NCBI RefSeq assembly: GCF_002904295.1
Contig: NZ_PPHG01000018.1
Span: forward strand, 62,001-126,000
DNA: 64,000 bases
Direction of reading: 5' to 3'
Origin: Amycolatopsis sp. CA-128772
Lineage (GTDB): Bacteria; Actinomycetota; Actinomycetes; Mycobacteriales; Pseudonocardiaceae
Shown: piece after piece, positions 34,887 through 43,024 of the stretch
Numbering within the stretch: position 1 is the stretch's first letter
Layout: every line of letters begins with the position of its first letter
Made by a program: the position numbers and the translations under genes
Notes under the pieces: generated by a model
Seen by the model: only the letters and a program-made list of their open reading frames with translations
Database searches by the model: none
What the model was told of the DNA's origin: nothing

Positions 34887-35155
34887 GTCGGGATCCGGGT
34901 TTTGGGGGCGGGCTCCGGTTTGCGGTCGCGTTCGCGGCCGAGCTGCCAGGTCCAGCGCCACCCCGCCCAGATCGCGGCGGCGGACCCCAGCAGCACGAGC
35001 ACGAACGCCTGGCCCACCAGCCCGTCGAGCGGGGCGAGCCGAAGCAGCACCAGCAGCGCCCACAGCTGCGAAGCGGTGAAGGGAATGACGAGACCGGCGG
35101 CGTAGACCCCACGGCGCCAGCGGCTCCGGGGCGGGGCGGTGGTGTACGAGTCCAT
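34883..35155 (-). CDS. small membrane protein, unknown function
   Basis: A 90-aa protein with two predicted helices (GVYAAGLVIPFTASQLWALL and VGQAFVLVLLGSAAAIWAG) and a charged C-terminal tail (RERDRKPEPAPKTRIPT). GAGGAGG lies just before ATG 35155. It is translationally coupled to the gene at 34266, and small membrane proteins of this kind often precede FtsK-like genes in actinomycete mobile elements. A long perfect palindrome sits about 50 nt upstream. No family is recognised. Confidence 0.65.
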   Translation of the reverse strand: MDSYTTAPPRSRWRRGVYAAGLVIPFTASQLWALLVLLRLAPLDGLVGQAFVLVLLGSAAAIWAGWRWTWQLGRERDRKPEPAPKTRIPT

Positions 35156-35202
35156 GAAGCCCTCCTCCTCTGCGTGGATCCAGCAAACCTCCGGCTCGCC
35201 GT

Positions 35203-35230
35203 GCGTTCTGTGTCAGCTGACACAGAACGC
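35203..35230. promoter_or_regulatory. 28-bp perfect palindrome, candidate Crp-family site
   Basis: The half-site GCGTTCTGTGTCAG is followed at once by its exact complement. The inner 16 bp have the form TGTGT-N6-ACACA, close to the Crp/Fnr consensus TGTGA-N6-TCACA. It lies between the stop of the crp-like gene (35236) and the start of the membrane-protein pair (35155), 48 nt upstream of the latter. A loop-free terminator for the crp-like gene is the alternative. Confidence 0.6.
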
Positions 35231-35235
35231 GGGAT

Positions 35236-35898
35236 TCAGCTCGCCAGTCGTCGAAGTTCGGCCAAGCGGTGGATCGTCACCTGTCTTCTGCCGGTGCTGA
35301 TGACCCCCAGCCGACGCAGTTCCCGCGTCGCGCGTGCCCAGGACTCGCGGGAGATCGCCGCGGTCATCGCCAGCTCGGCCTGCGTGGCCGGGACCGCGAT
35401 CCGGATGTCCTCACCGCGCGGCACCCCGTGCTGGACGGCCAGCTGCATGAGCTGCGCCGCGACCCGGCGCGCCGCGGCCCCACCGCCGAGGTCAAGCCAC
35501 TGCCGGCCGACGGACCGCAGCCGCCCGGCCATCACGACCAGGAGCGCCCAGGAAATCCGCGGCCGTGCCCGGCACAGCGAAGCGAACCGCTCGCCGGCGA
35601 CTTCGAGCACGTCGAGGTCGTCCAGCGCCTCGACGGTCGCCGACCGAGGCAGAGCGTCGATCGCGGCGAGCTCGCCGATGATTTCGCCCGCACCGCGCAC
35701 CCCGACGACGACTTCGCGCCCGTCCGGCGTACCATGGATGATCCGCACGTGCCCGGCCAGCAGCACCAGCACGACATGGGTGTGGTCGCCTTCCCGGCAC
35801 ACGGTTTCCCCGCGCCGGTAGGAACGCCGCGTGGCGACGTCCGCGAGCGCGTCCCGATCCGGCTGCGGCAGATCGGCCCAGAATCCGGTCGGTTCCAC
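35236..35898 (-). CDS. Crp/Fnr-family transcriptional regulator
   Basis: A 220-aa regulator. The N-terminal cyclic-nucleotide-binding-like barrel includes GETVCREGDHTHVVLVLLAG, IHGTPDGREVVVGVRGAGEI, IGELAAIDALPRSATVEAL and the effector helix. The C-terminal HTH is ATQAELAMTAAISRESWARA. The position after ELAAIDALPRSA corresponds to the cAMP phosphate-binding Arg-Ser pair, so nucleotide binding is plausible. GTG 35898 follows GAGGTGGGGACC. It lies 20 nt downstream of the class III cyclase-like gene, making a likely two-gene signalling unit. Confidence 0.88.
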   Translation of the reverse strand: MEPTGFWADLPQPDRDALADVATRRSYRRGETVCREGDHTHVVLVLLAGHVRIIHGTPDGREVVVGVRGAGEIIGELAAIDALPRSATVEALDDLDVLEVAGERFASLCRARPRISWALLVVMAGRLRSVGRQWLDLGGGAAARRVAAQLMQLAVQHGVPRGEDIRIAVPATQAELAMTAAISRESWARATRELRRLGVISTGRRQVTIHRLAELRRLAS

Positions 35899-35918
35899 GG
35901 TCCCCACCTCATTTCGCG

Positions 35919-36539
35919 CTACGCGGTCATGTCCTCCTGGCGTCGGGCGGCTTCCGGGAGGTGGATCCACCCGCGGAGCCGCTGGGTGCCGACTCTGATG
36001 GCCACCGCCGGGGCGAAGGCGTCCTGATCGATCCCGGGGTAGCCGTGCCGGACGACCGAGCGGTGCATCTCCGGCGAGATGACGAGAACGAGCGGGGCGG
36101 CCGTGATACGCAGCTGCCGCCGAAGCTCCCGCGCGTCGACGAACCGGCAGACGATGTCGACGTCCTCGCCGTACGGGCCGCGCCTGTCGTAGTGCACCTC
36201 ACCGGCGTGCACGGCGACCCGCAGCCGGAAGGCGAGGTCCGGATGGGTTTCGGCGTGCTTTTCGAGCAGCACCGCGAGCGCGGGGACGACGGTGGTGAGC
36301 AGCACGGGCTTCGGCGCCTGGTCGACGGGCCGGATCAGGCAGAGGGCGCCATCACCCCGGTCGACGAAGGCGTCGCGGAACTTCTTGGTGATCCCGGCGG
36401 CCAGGAAAGCTTCGTCAAGCAGCTCGAAGAGGACGAGGCGGAGCTGGGCCCGGGCCGGGTTGGTGCGCATCGTTGAGCCTTCGATGTCGACCGCCACCAT
36501 GGCCCGGTGGAGGGGAACGTGCTGCGCTGGGGTACTCAT
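35919..36539 (-). CDS. class III nucleotidyl cyclase-like protein
   Basis: A 206-aa protein consisting of one cyclase homology domain. The first metal Asp is in AMVAVDIEGSTMRTN, and the second in FVDRGDGALCLIRP. AVHAGEVHYDRRGPYGEDVD and VCRFVDARELRRQL fit the later conserved helix and strand, but the substrate-specifying Lys and the transition-state Asn/Arg pair are not clearly recognisable. It may make cAMP or cGMP for the adjacent Crp-type protein, or only bind a nucleotide. ATG 36539 follows GCAGGAGCAGG. Overlapping palindromes lie 25-50 nt upstream. Confidence 0.75.
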   Translation of the reverse strand: MSTPAQHVPLHRAMVAVDIEGSTMRTNPARAQLRLVLFELLDEAFLAAGITKKFRDAFVDRGDGALCLIRPVDQAPKPVLLTTVVPALAVLLEKHAETHPDLAFRLRVAVHAGEVHYDRRGPYGEDVDIVCRFVDARELRRQLRITAAPLVLVISPEMHRSVVRHGYPGIDQDAFAPAVAIRVGTQRLRGWIHLPEAARRQEDMTA

Positions 36540-36564
36540 GGCCTGCTCCTGCCTTCAGGTCAAA

Positions 36565-36588
36565 ACTGAAGTTCAGTCAACTTGACTG
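36565..36588. promoter_or_regulatory. two overlapping palindromes upstream of the cyclase-like gene
   Basis: ACTGAAgTTCAGT (36565-36577) and CAGTCAAcTTGACTG (36574-36588) share four bases. They are in the AT-richer divergent promoter region between the cyclase-like gene and the XRE gene, at a position suitable for an operator. Which regulator binds is unknown; the XRE protein is an obvious candidate. Confidence 0.5.
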
Positions 36589-36728
36589 TAGGTGCTGGAG
36601 TGCCCTGGAACAACTGAGATGAATCGGGTGTTACCTGTTTGATTCGCGGATATTACGTCAGATGTAACGGTTCAGTTCCAGCTACTGCGAGCCGCCGATC
36701 AGCCTTCGACTCACGGGGAGTAGTATCT

Positions 36729-37829
36729 GTGCCCTCGCCCACAGTACTGAAATTTCCTGAAGGGTGGCGGATTGTGTCCCCAGCTGCGCCGCGGCCCGCA
36801 CTTGCGCGCCGTCTCAAGGAGCTCAGGGAGGCGCATTGGCCGGATGCGGGCCTCACGCAGAGCCAGCTCGCCAAGGCGCTCGGTGGCGTCAGCATCTCCC
36901 TGATCTCGTCGTGGGAGAAGGTCGAGAAGCCCGTCCGTCCGCCGATCAAGCGGCTCGAGTCCTACGCGACGCTGTTCGCGACCCGGCGGTCCCTGGACGG
37001 TGGCCGCGTTCGCCTCCTCCACCTGGAGCACCTGACGGACGAGGAGCAAGTCGAGCGTAAGGAGCTTCTGGAAGAGCTGCTGCGGCTGCGCGAAGGACGG
37101 GAGGCCGCCGTGGCGAATCCGGTGACGGACGTGTGGACCTATCCCGCGGGCGAGGATGTCACCATCGTCTGCGCCGAACTGCCGCGTGAGCTGCGCGTTC
37201 ATCTGGAGTATGTGGATCCGGAGAGTGCCGATTTCGTCACGCTCTACACTTACGCGGACCCGGACGCGTTGATCGAACTGTATGGACACATCCGGGCGAA
37301 AAATCCCGAAAACCATGTCGGCTTCCGCAAGACTGAGGAGCTGACACCCGACGACTACACCACTCACCTCGTACTCCTCGGTGGCGTGGACTGGAACACC
37401 GTCACCCGCGACGTCATCGAGCGCGTGGACCTGCCGGTGAAACAGGTCGTTCGTGCCGACGAAGCTCCGACCAGCGAACCTGGCGGCTTCCGGGTGCAGC
37501 GTGACGGCGGGAGCGTGCTCTTCCCGCCACTCCTGGACAGCGAAGGTCACCTGTTGGAAGACGTGGCACATTTCTATCGGGGTGTAAGTCCCTTCAACCG
37601 AAAGCGCACTGTGACCGTGTGCAATGGTATGTACGGTCGTGGCACTCTCGGCGCGGTCCGCGCGCTGACTGATCGCAGGTTCCGCGATCGCAACGGCGAC
37701 TACCTGCGCACGCGGTTCGCCGGTATGGAGTCGTTCAGCATCATCAGCCGGGTTCCCGTGATCAAGGGACAGGGACTGACCCCGGACTGGACGATGCCGG
37801 AGAACCGGCTGCACGAGTGGCCCGCATGA
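36729..37829 (+). CDS. XRE-type HTH protein with a large unrecognised C-terminal domain
   Basis: A 366-aa protein. Residues about 25-90 are a Cro/C1-type HTH (LARRLKELREAHWPDAGLTQ, SQLAKALGGVSISLISSWEK, then PIKRLESYATLFATRRSL). A charged linker (EEQVERKELLEELLRLREGR) leads to a C-terminal alpha/beta domain of about 230 residues with DVTIVCAELPRELR, ADFVTLYTYADPDALIELYG, THLVLLGGVDWN, CNGMYGRGTLGAVRALTD and MESFSIISRVPVIKGQGL. I do not recognise that domain; the alternating strands and Gly-rich turns suggest ligand or nucleotide binding. GTG 36729 follows GGGGAG. The stop overlaps the glycosyltransferase start (ATGA). Codon use is less GC-biased than in flanking genes, hinting at acquisition. 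Confidence 0.75.
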   Translation: MPSPTVLKFPEGWRIVSPAAPRPALARRLKELREAHWPDAGLTQSQLAKALGGVSISLISSWEKVEKPVRPPIKRLESYATLFATRRSLDGGRVRLLHLEHLTDEEQVERKELLEELLRLREGREAAVANPVTDVWTYPAGEDVTIVCAELPRELRVHLEYVDPESADFVTLYTYADPDALIELYGHIRAKNPENHVGFRKTEELTPDDYTTHLVLLGGVDWNTVTRDVIERVDLPVKQVVRADEAPTSEPGGFRVQRDGGSVLFPPLLDSEGHLLEDVAHFYRGVSPFNRKRTVTVCNGMYGRGTLGAVRALTDRRFRDRNGDYLRTRFAGMESFSIISRVPVIKGQGLTPDWTMPENRLHEWPA

Positions 37830-38992
37830 ACGCGCGGCAGCACACTTCGCACCGGGAGCTGCTCACGCCCTTTGCGACGGGTGCCGCGCACGCGTCCCTC
37901 GACGCGATCATCGTGCCCAACGGCCGGCCTGCGGGCTACCTGCTGCAGGCCATCGAGGCGGCGAGGCGCCTCGATGCGCACCTCGTCCTTCTGTGCAGCT
38001 TGCGGGCCGACGCCGCTCTTGCGGCCCAGCGGGCGAAGCGGGGCGGGGTGGCGGTGACCGCCATCGACGTCACTCAGCTGCCCCGTTCCGTCGTGCCCGA
38101 ATTCGCCACCGACCGGCTGCTGTTACGGAATGATCTGCACCGGATGGTGGACACAAGCCTTAAACGGAACCTCGGTCTCCTGCTCGCGCGCCTGGCCGGG
38201 TGGAAGCGCATCCTGTTTCTCGACGACGACATCGTCCTGCCGGACCCGGCGGACCTCACCACGGCGGCCGGGCTCATCGACGGTGACTACGCCGTCGTGG
38301 GGCTGGCGAACGGCGGGATGCCGGACAACTCAGTCGTGTGCCACGCGCTCCGGGCCATCGGGGAAGCGCAGGACACCTTCATCGGCGGCGGCGCGCTCGT
38401 GGTGGGCAAGCCCGCGTTCGACTCGTTCTTCCCCAACATCTACAACGAGGACTGGTTCTTCCTGCTCGACGGGGAGAAAATGCGGCCGTCGGCGGTCACC
38501 GGGCTGGCGATCCAGCACCCTTACGATCCGTTCCGCAACACCTGGCGCGCTCGCGGCGAGGAACTCGGCGACACCCTCGCCGAAGGACTGTTCGGCCTGC
38601 TGGACAGCGGTGACGGGCTCGCCGCGGCGGATGAGGACTACTGGAAGGTGTTCCTGCCCGACCGGCGCCGGATCATCAGCGGCACCATCGCCCGGGTGGA
38701 GAACTCCGACATCGAGACCGGCCCCAGGAGCAGGATGGTCGCCGCGCTCAAGGCGGCGATCGGCCGCAGTCACCTGATCACGCCGGACCTCTGCGTGCGC
38801 TACATCCGTGCCTGGCAGCGTGACCGGATCAGCTGGTGCCACCACGTCCAGGAGCTCGACATCCGGCATCGGAACGGGCAGGGCATCGGGAAGGCCCTCG
38901 CCACCCTGGGGATCAACCACCTGGCGGAGTCGGGTCTCACCACCCGCGCGAAACGCCGATCGGGCTCGACCCGGACCGGGGCGCGGGGGTGA
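37826..38992 (+). CDS. glycosyltransferase-like protein with DDD motif, coupled to the XRE gene
   Basis: A 388-aa GT-A-like protein. DAIIVPNGRPAGYLLQAIEA opens the fold, and RILFLDDDIVLPDP (Asp 133-135) is a nucleotide-sugar metal site. FIGGGALVVGKPAFDSFFPN and YNEDWFFLLDG resemble the acceptor/catalytic loop of GT2-like enzymes. A helical C-terminal part (about residues 230-388) has no recognised family. There is no membrane segment, so it acts in the cytoplasm. It begins in the ATGA overlap with the XRE protein and ends 56 nt inside the convergent GNAT gene. Substrate and acceptor are unknown. Confidence 0.75.
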   Translation: MNARQHTSHRELLTPFATGAAHASLDAIIVPNGRPAGYLLQAIEAARRLDAHLVLLCSLRADAALAAQRAKRGGVAVTAIDVTQLPRSVVPEFATDRLLLRNDLHRMVDTSLKRNLGLLLARLAGWKRILFLDDDIVLPDPADLTTAAGLIDGDYAVVGLANGGMPDNSVVCHALRAIGEAQDTFIGGGALVVGKPAFDSFFPNIYNEDWFFLLDGEKMRPSAVTGLAIQHPYDPFRNTWRARGEELGDTLAEGLFGLLDSGDGLAAADEDYWKVFLPDRRRIISGTIARVENSDIETGPRSRMVAALKAAIGRSHLITPDLCVRYIRAWQRDRISWCHHVQELDIRHRNGQGIGKALATLGINHLAESGLTTRAKRRSGSTRTGARG

Positions 38993-39494
38993 CCGGCGTG
39001 AGGTCCTTGACCAGCACGTAGCAGTCCTCGGGCTCTTCCAGGACTCGGCCGTCCGGCAGGGTTGCCCGCGCGTAGCAGATGACCTCGCCGTGGCCCCAAT
39101 CCCGGTAGCCAAGGCGCCGGTACAGCCGGGCCGCGGCCGGGTTGTCGGTGCGCACGCCGAGGGCGACCCGTTCCCGGCCGCATTCGGCGAGGTACTGCTC
39201 CACCGCGGCGACCAGAGCCGCCCCGACGCCGAGGTTGCGCAGGTCGGGGCGGACCTGGAGGTGCGTGAGCAGGGCGACGCCCGGCAGGTGCCGCCGGATC
39301 GGGCGCTCCTCGGCCTCCTCCAGCCACAGGTAGACGTCGCCGGCCGGGCGGGTGCCGAGCCAAGCGAAGAAGAGCACGCCGAGGCCGTTGCGCTGGCGCA
39401 TCAGGCGGTCGACGAGGAAGTCCCCGTCGCCGATGGCGGCGGTGAACGGGAGCAGGTCTGCGAGGCGGGCCGGCCGTACGTGAGGCTCGGTCAT
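38937..39494 (-). CDS. GNAT-family N-acetyltransferase
   Basis: A 185-aa acetyltransferase. The acetyl-CoA site is LLTHLQVRPDLRNLGVGAAL (R/Q-x-x-G-x-G/A), followed by the LYRRLGYRDWG C-terminal motif typical of GNATs. ATG 39494 follows AGGAG. The last 56 nt overlap the 3' end of the convergent glycosyltransferase gene. The C-terminal tail (TPAPRSGSSPIGVSRGW) is in that overlap and may be variable. The acceptor substrate is unknown. Confidence 0.85.
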   Translation of the reverse strand: MTEPHVRPARLADLLPFTAAIGDGDFLVDRLMRQRNGLGVLFFAWLGTRPAGDVYLWLEEAEERPIRRHLPGVALLTHLQVRPDLRNLGVGAALVAAVEQYLAECGRERVALGVRTDNPAAARLYRRLGYRDWGHGEVICYARATLPDGRVLEEPEDCYVLVKDLTPVTPAPRSGSSPIGVSRGW

Positions 39495-39597
39495 CTGCAG
39501 AAACTCCTGTCCACCGGGGCCCACCAGTGTGCCGGAGCCGCCCGGTTCTTGACCAGGCCGGACGGGTGCCGGCCCCTGCTTTCGTCGGTGGGCCTGC

Positions 39598-41481
39598 TCA
39601 GCGGGTCGCGGTGAGGTCGTAGACCGTTACACCGTCCACAGTAGACCCCTGGTACGTCGAGGCCACCCATTCGGCGATCTGCTGGGCCGCGTCCGAGCCG
39701 CTGGAACCGCGCATCGTCATGCCTTCGCCCAGGAAGTAATGAATCCTTCCGCTCGCCACATACCCCTGGAACTGTGCCAGCGTCGGGTACGGGTCCGTTC
39801 CGTTGAAGCCGCCCACCGCCAGCACCGGGGCGCCGCTCGCCAGCTGGTAGCCCGCCGCCGCGTTCGACAGGACCGTTGCCGCCGTCCAGGTGTAGCGGGG
39901 TGCGTCCTGCTGGAGCAATGCCGTCAGGGATGCGCCCGGCAGCGTTGTCGAAAGCAGGGAACCCGGGCCGCCGAAGCCGCCGGGACGGAAGCCGGATGAC
40001 GGGCCCGCCGACGGGATCGCGCCACTGTGCGTCGTCGACGCCGTCTCCAGCGTGTACGCCGCCGTGCCCGACAGGGCGACCACCAGCGCCAGCACCGCCA
40101 CCAGCGAGGCCGCCCAGTGGGTCAAGTGAGCCGCGAAGAACAGGGCCACCGCCGCCAGGAGCCCGCCCACCAGCACCGCCGGGGCCAGCCACGACGAACC
40201 CAGCAGCAGGTACGCCGTCAGCGCCGTCAGCGCGACACCGCCGCTGAGCAGCCCGGACGCCGCCGGGTGGGCTCGGATGCGCCACAGCTGGACCGCCGCC
40301 GTTCCGGTCAACGCCGCCACCGCCGGGGCCAGGGCCACCGTGTAGTACGGGTGGATGATGCCGCCCATGTAGCTGAACACCCCGGCCGTCACCAGCAGCC
40401 AGCCGCCCCACAGGAGCAGCGCGGCCCGGGACGGGTCCGTGCGTGGGGTCCGGCGGGTGAACCACAGGCCCGCGCCCAGCGCCAGCACCGCCGCCGGGAG
40501 GAGCCACGCGATGCCGCCCGCCATCTCGCTGCCGAACAGCCTCGTCAGGCCCGTCGAGCCCCACCCCCGGCCCGCGCCGCCGCCGACGCTGCCCACCTCG
40601 TCGCCCGTGATGCGGCCGAAACCGTTGTAGCCGAAGATCAGCTCCCACAGGGAGTTCGTCTGGGACCCGCCGATGTACGGCCGCGACGCCGCCGGCCACC
40701 GGGCCACCACCACCAGGTACCAGCCCGCCGCCACCAGGACCGACACCAGCGCGCCCAGCAGGTGCAGCAGCCGCCGGCCCAGCGGCGCCGGCGCCGCGAC
40801 CAGGTAAGCGAGCGCGAAAGCCGGCAGCACCAGGAACGCCTGCAGCATCTTCGCCAGGAAGCCGAAGCCGACCGCGACGCCGGCCAGGGCGAGCCAGCGC
40901 GGGCTCGCCTTCTCCAGCGCGCGCACCACGCAGTACGCGGCCGCCACCAGGAGCAGGACCAGCAGCGCGTCCGGGTTGTCGAACCGGAACATCAGCGCCG
41001 CCGCCGGCGTCAGGGCCAGCACCAGGCCCGCGACCAGCCCGGCCGCCGGGCCGGACGAACGGCGGACCGTCGCGTACAGCAACCAGACCGAGCCCACACC
41101 CATCAGGGCCTGCGGAACCAGGATGCTCCACGCGTTGACCCCGAACAGGCGCGCCGAGAGGCTCATCACCCACAGCGCCGCCGGGGTCTTGTCGACCGTG
41201 ATCGCGTTGGCCGCGTCGCTGGAGCCGAAGAACAGGGCCTTCCAGCTCTGCGAGCCCGCCTGCGCGGCCGCCGAGTAGAACGCGTTGGCCCAGCCAGAGG
41301 CGCCGAGGCCCCACAGGTACAGCACCGCGGTGCCGAGCAGGAGAACGGCCAGGAGCGGCCGGTGCCATGAGCGGCCTGAAGGGGGCACAACGGTTTCGCG
41401 GGACGCGACGGCGGCTTCTCGGGGGCTCGGGGTCGTGGAATCCCCGGACCGGGGCGAAGCCCCGGATGTCACTGCGGTCAT
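39598..41481 (-). CDS. ArnT/PMT-like membrane glycosyltransferase (GT39-related) 2
   Basis: A 627-aa paralogue of the protein at 31075, with the same plan. ANAITVDKTPAALWVMSLSA lies in the first loop (DKTP instead of DKPP). NPDALLVLLLVAAAYCVVRA follows, with many membrane helices, and the tail ends DGVTVYDLTATR. The Gly-rich insertions are shorter (GSVGGGAGRGWGS, GFRPGGFGGPGS). It probably transfers a sugar from polyprenyl phosphate to an exported acceptor. It lies 4 nt downstream of the sensor kinase on the same strand, so the two are co-transcribed. Confidence 0.9.
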   Translation of the reverse strand: MTAVTSGASPRSGDSTTPSPREAAVASRETVVPPSGRSWHRPLLAVLLLGTAVLYLWGLGASGWANAFYSAAAQAGSQSWKALFFGSSDAANAITVDKTPAALWVMSLSARLFGVNAWSILVPQALMGVGSVWLLYATVRRSSGPAAGLVAGLVLALTPAAALMFRFDNPDALLVLLLVAAAYCVVRALEKASPRWLALAGVAVGFGFLAKMLQAFLVLPAFALAYLVAAPAPLGRRLLHLLGALVSVLVAAGWYLVVVARWPAASRPYIGGSQTNSLWELIFGYNGFGRITGDEVGSVGGGAGRGWGSTGLTRLFGSEMAGGIAWLLPAAVLALGAGLWFTRRTPRTDPSRAALLLWGGWLLVTAGVFSYMGGIIHPYYTVALAPAVAALTGTAAVQLWRIRAHPAASGLLSGGVALTALTAYLLLGSSWLAPAVLVGGLLAAVALFFAAHLTHWAASLVAVLALVVALSGTAAYTLETASTTHSGAIPSAGPSSGFRPGGFGGPGSLLSTTLPGASLTALLQQDAPRYTWTAATVLSNAAAGYQLASGAPVLAVGGFNGTDPYPTLAQFQGYVASGRIHYFLGEGMTMRGSSGSDAAQQIAEWVASTYQGSTVDGVTVYDLTATR

Positions 41482-41485
41482 GAGC

Positions 41486-43024
41486 TCAGCTTCCGGTGCC
41501 CAGCTGGGGCCGGGTTGTGCCGATGCTGTGCACCCGCTGTGCGGGGACGGCCACGGGCAGGCGCACCGCGAACTCCGTCCGGCCGGGCCGGCTGTGCACC
41601 TCGATCGTGCCGTGGTGGGCCACCACGACGGCCGACGCGATCGCCATGCCGAGCCCGGTGCTGCCCGCCGTGCGGGAGCGGGACGAGTCGCCGCGGGCGA
41701 ACCGCTCGAAGACGTCCGGCAGCAGGTCCGGCGCGATGCCGGGGCCGTCGTCGGTCACCGTGAGCACCGCGCTGCCGTCGCCCGACCGGGCGAGGGCCGT
41801 CGTCACCGACGTGCCGGGCGGGGTGTGCGTGCGGGCGTTCGCCAGCAGGTTGCCCAGCACTTGGTGCAGGCGTTGGACGTCGCCGAGCACGAGCACCGGC
41901 TCCGGGGGCAGTTCCAGGAGCCACCGGTGCCCGTGCCCGGCGACCCGGGCGTCGCCGACGGCGTCGGCGACCAGGCGGGTGAGGTCGACCTCGCGCACGT
42001 CCAGGGGACGGCCCGCGTCGAGGCGCGCCAGCAGCAGCAGGTCCTCGACGAGCGCCGACATCCGGACGGCTTCGGACTGGATCCGGCCCATCGAGTGCGC
42101 GACGTCCGGCGGCACCAGCGCGCTGCCGCGGGCGGCCAGCTCGGCGTACCCGCGGATGGCCGCCAGAGGGGTGCGCAGCTCGTGGCTGGCGTCCGCGACG
42201 AACTGCCGGACCCGGATTTCGCTGTCGTGGCGCGCTTCCAGGGCCTGGGCGACGTGGCCCAGCATCAGGTTCAGCGCCGAGCCGACCTGGCCGACCTCGG
42301 TGCGCGGGTCGGTGTCGGCCGCCGGGACGCGGATGGACAACGCCACCTGGCCGCGGTCGAGCGGCAGTTCGGTGACGCGCCCGGCGGTGGCCGCGACGCG
42401 CTCGAGCGGGCGCAGCGTGCGGCGGACCGCGAACGCGCCGAGGACGGCGACGCCGAGCACGCCCGCCGCGGCGACGCCGAACAGGATCAGCCCGACGGTG
42501 AGCAGCGTTTCGCCGACCGGCTTCATCGGCAGGCCGGTCACCACCACCACGTCGGAAGTCCCGGTGACGGGCAGCGCCATCAGCCGGTACTCGCCGAGGT
42601 CGGTGAAGGACATCGTGTGCGGCTTGCCGTCGGCGGGTACCGACAGCATCAGGGCCTGCTGGTCCGGCGTGAGGTTCAGGTGCCCGCCGTGTTCGGAAAT
42701 GCTGTCGTCGTGGACGAGCAGCCGCCCCGAGAAGGTGGCGCTGACCGTGCCGACGTTCTGCCCGAGCGGGTGCTGGCCCAGCTCGTCCGGCGGCGGGCCG
42801 CTGTTCTGCGGGTGGGCGTTGCTCGCGAAGACCAGCGAGCGGTTCGCCGCGGCGGACAGCTGCTGGTCGATCTGGCGGGTGAGGAAGAGGTCGAGCGCGA
42901 ACTCGCTGACCACCCCGACGAGCAGGCACACCACGGTGAGCAGCACGACCATCGAGCCGGTCAGCTTCGCGCGCAGCGAAAGCCGCCCCCGGCGGGGGCG
43001 TGACGGGACGGTTCGCGCGGCCAT
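41486..43024 (-). CDS. two-component sensor histidine kinase (orphan)
   Basis: A 512-aa membrane kinase. TM1 (LTGSMVVLLTVVCLLVGVVS), an extracytoplasmic sensor of about 120 residues, and TM2 (TLLTVGLILFGVAAAGVLGV) are followed by HAMP. The phospho-acceptor His is in FVADASHELRTPLAAIRGYA. The ATPase boxes are LGNLLANARTHTPPG, VTDDGPGIAPDLL and GSTGLGMAIASAVV. No response regulator is encoded next to it, which is unusual for this class. It precedes the ArnT-like gene by 4 nt, so envelope sensing may control, or be transcribed with, glycosylation. ATG 43024 was picked at the start of the Arg-rich leader; its ribosome site is weak. Confidence 0.88.
   Translation of the reverse strand: MAARTVPSRPRRGRLSLRAKLTGSMVVLLTVVCLLVGVVSEFALDLFLTRQIDQQLSAAANRSLVFASNAHPQNSGPPPDELGQHPLGQNVGTVSATFSGRLLVHDDSISEHGGHLNLTPDQQALMLSVPADGKPHTMSFTDLGEYRLMALPVTGTSDVVVVTGLPMKPVGETLLTVGLILFGVAAAGVLGVAVLGAFAVRRTLRPLERVAATAGRVTELPLDRGQVALSIRVPAADTDPRTEVGQVGSALNLMLGHVAQALEARHDSEIRVRQFVADASHELRTPLAAIRGYAELAARGSALVPPDVAHSMGRIQSEAVRMSALVEDLLLLARLDAGRPLDVREVDLTRLVADAVGDARVAGHGHRWLLELPPEPVLVLGDVQRLHQVLGNLLANARTHTPPGTSVTTALARSGDGSAVLTVTDDGPGIAPDLLPDVFERFARGDSSRSRTAGSTGLGMAIASAVVVAHHGTIEVHSRPGRTEFAVRLPVAVPAQRVHSIGTTRPQLGTGS

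Noticed and set aside
36729..38992. XRE/glycosyltransferase pair as a toxin-antitoxin system
   Set aside because: Both proteins are far larger than typical TA components and no known toxin fold is recognised, so this was kept only as an open possibility and not as the annotation.
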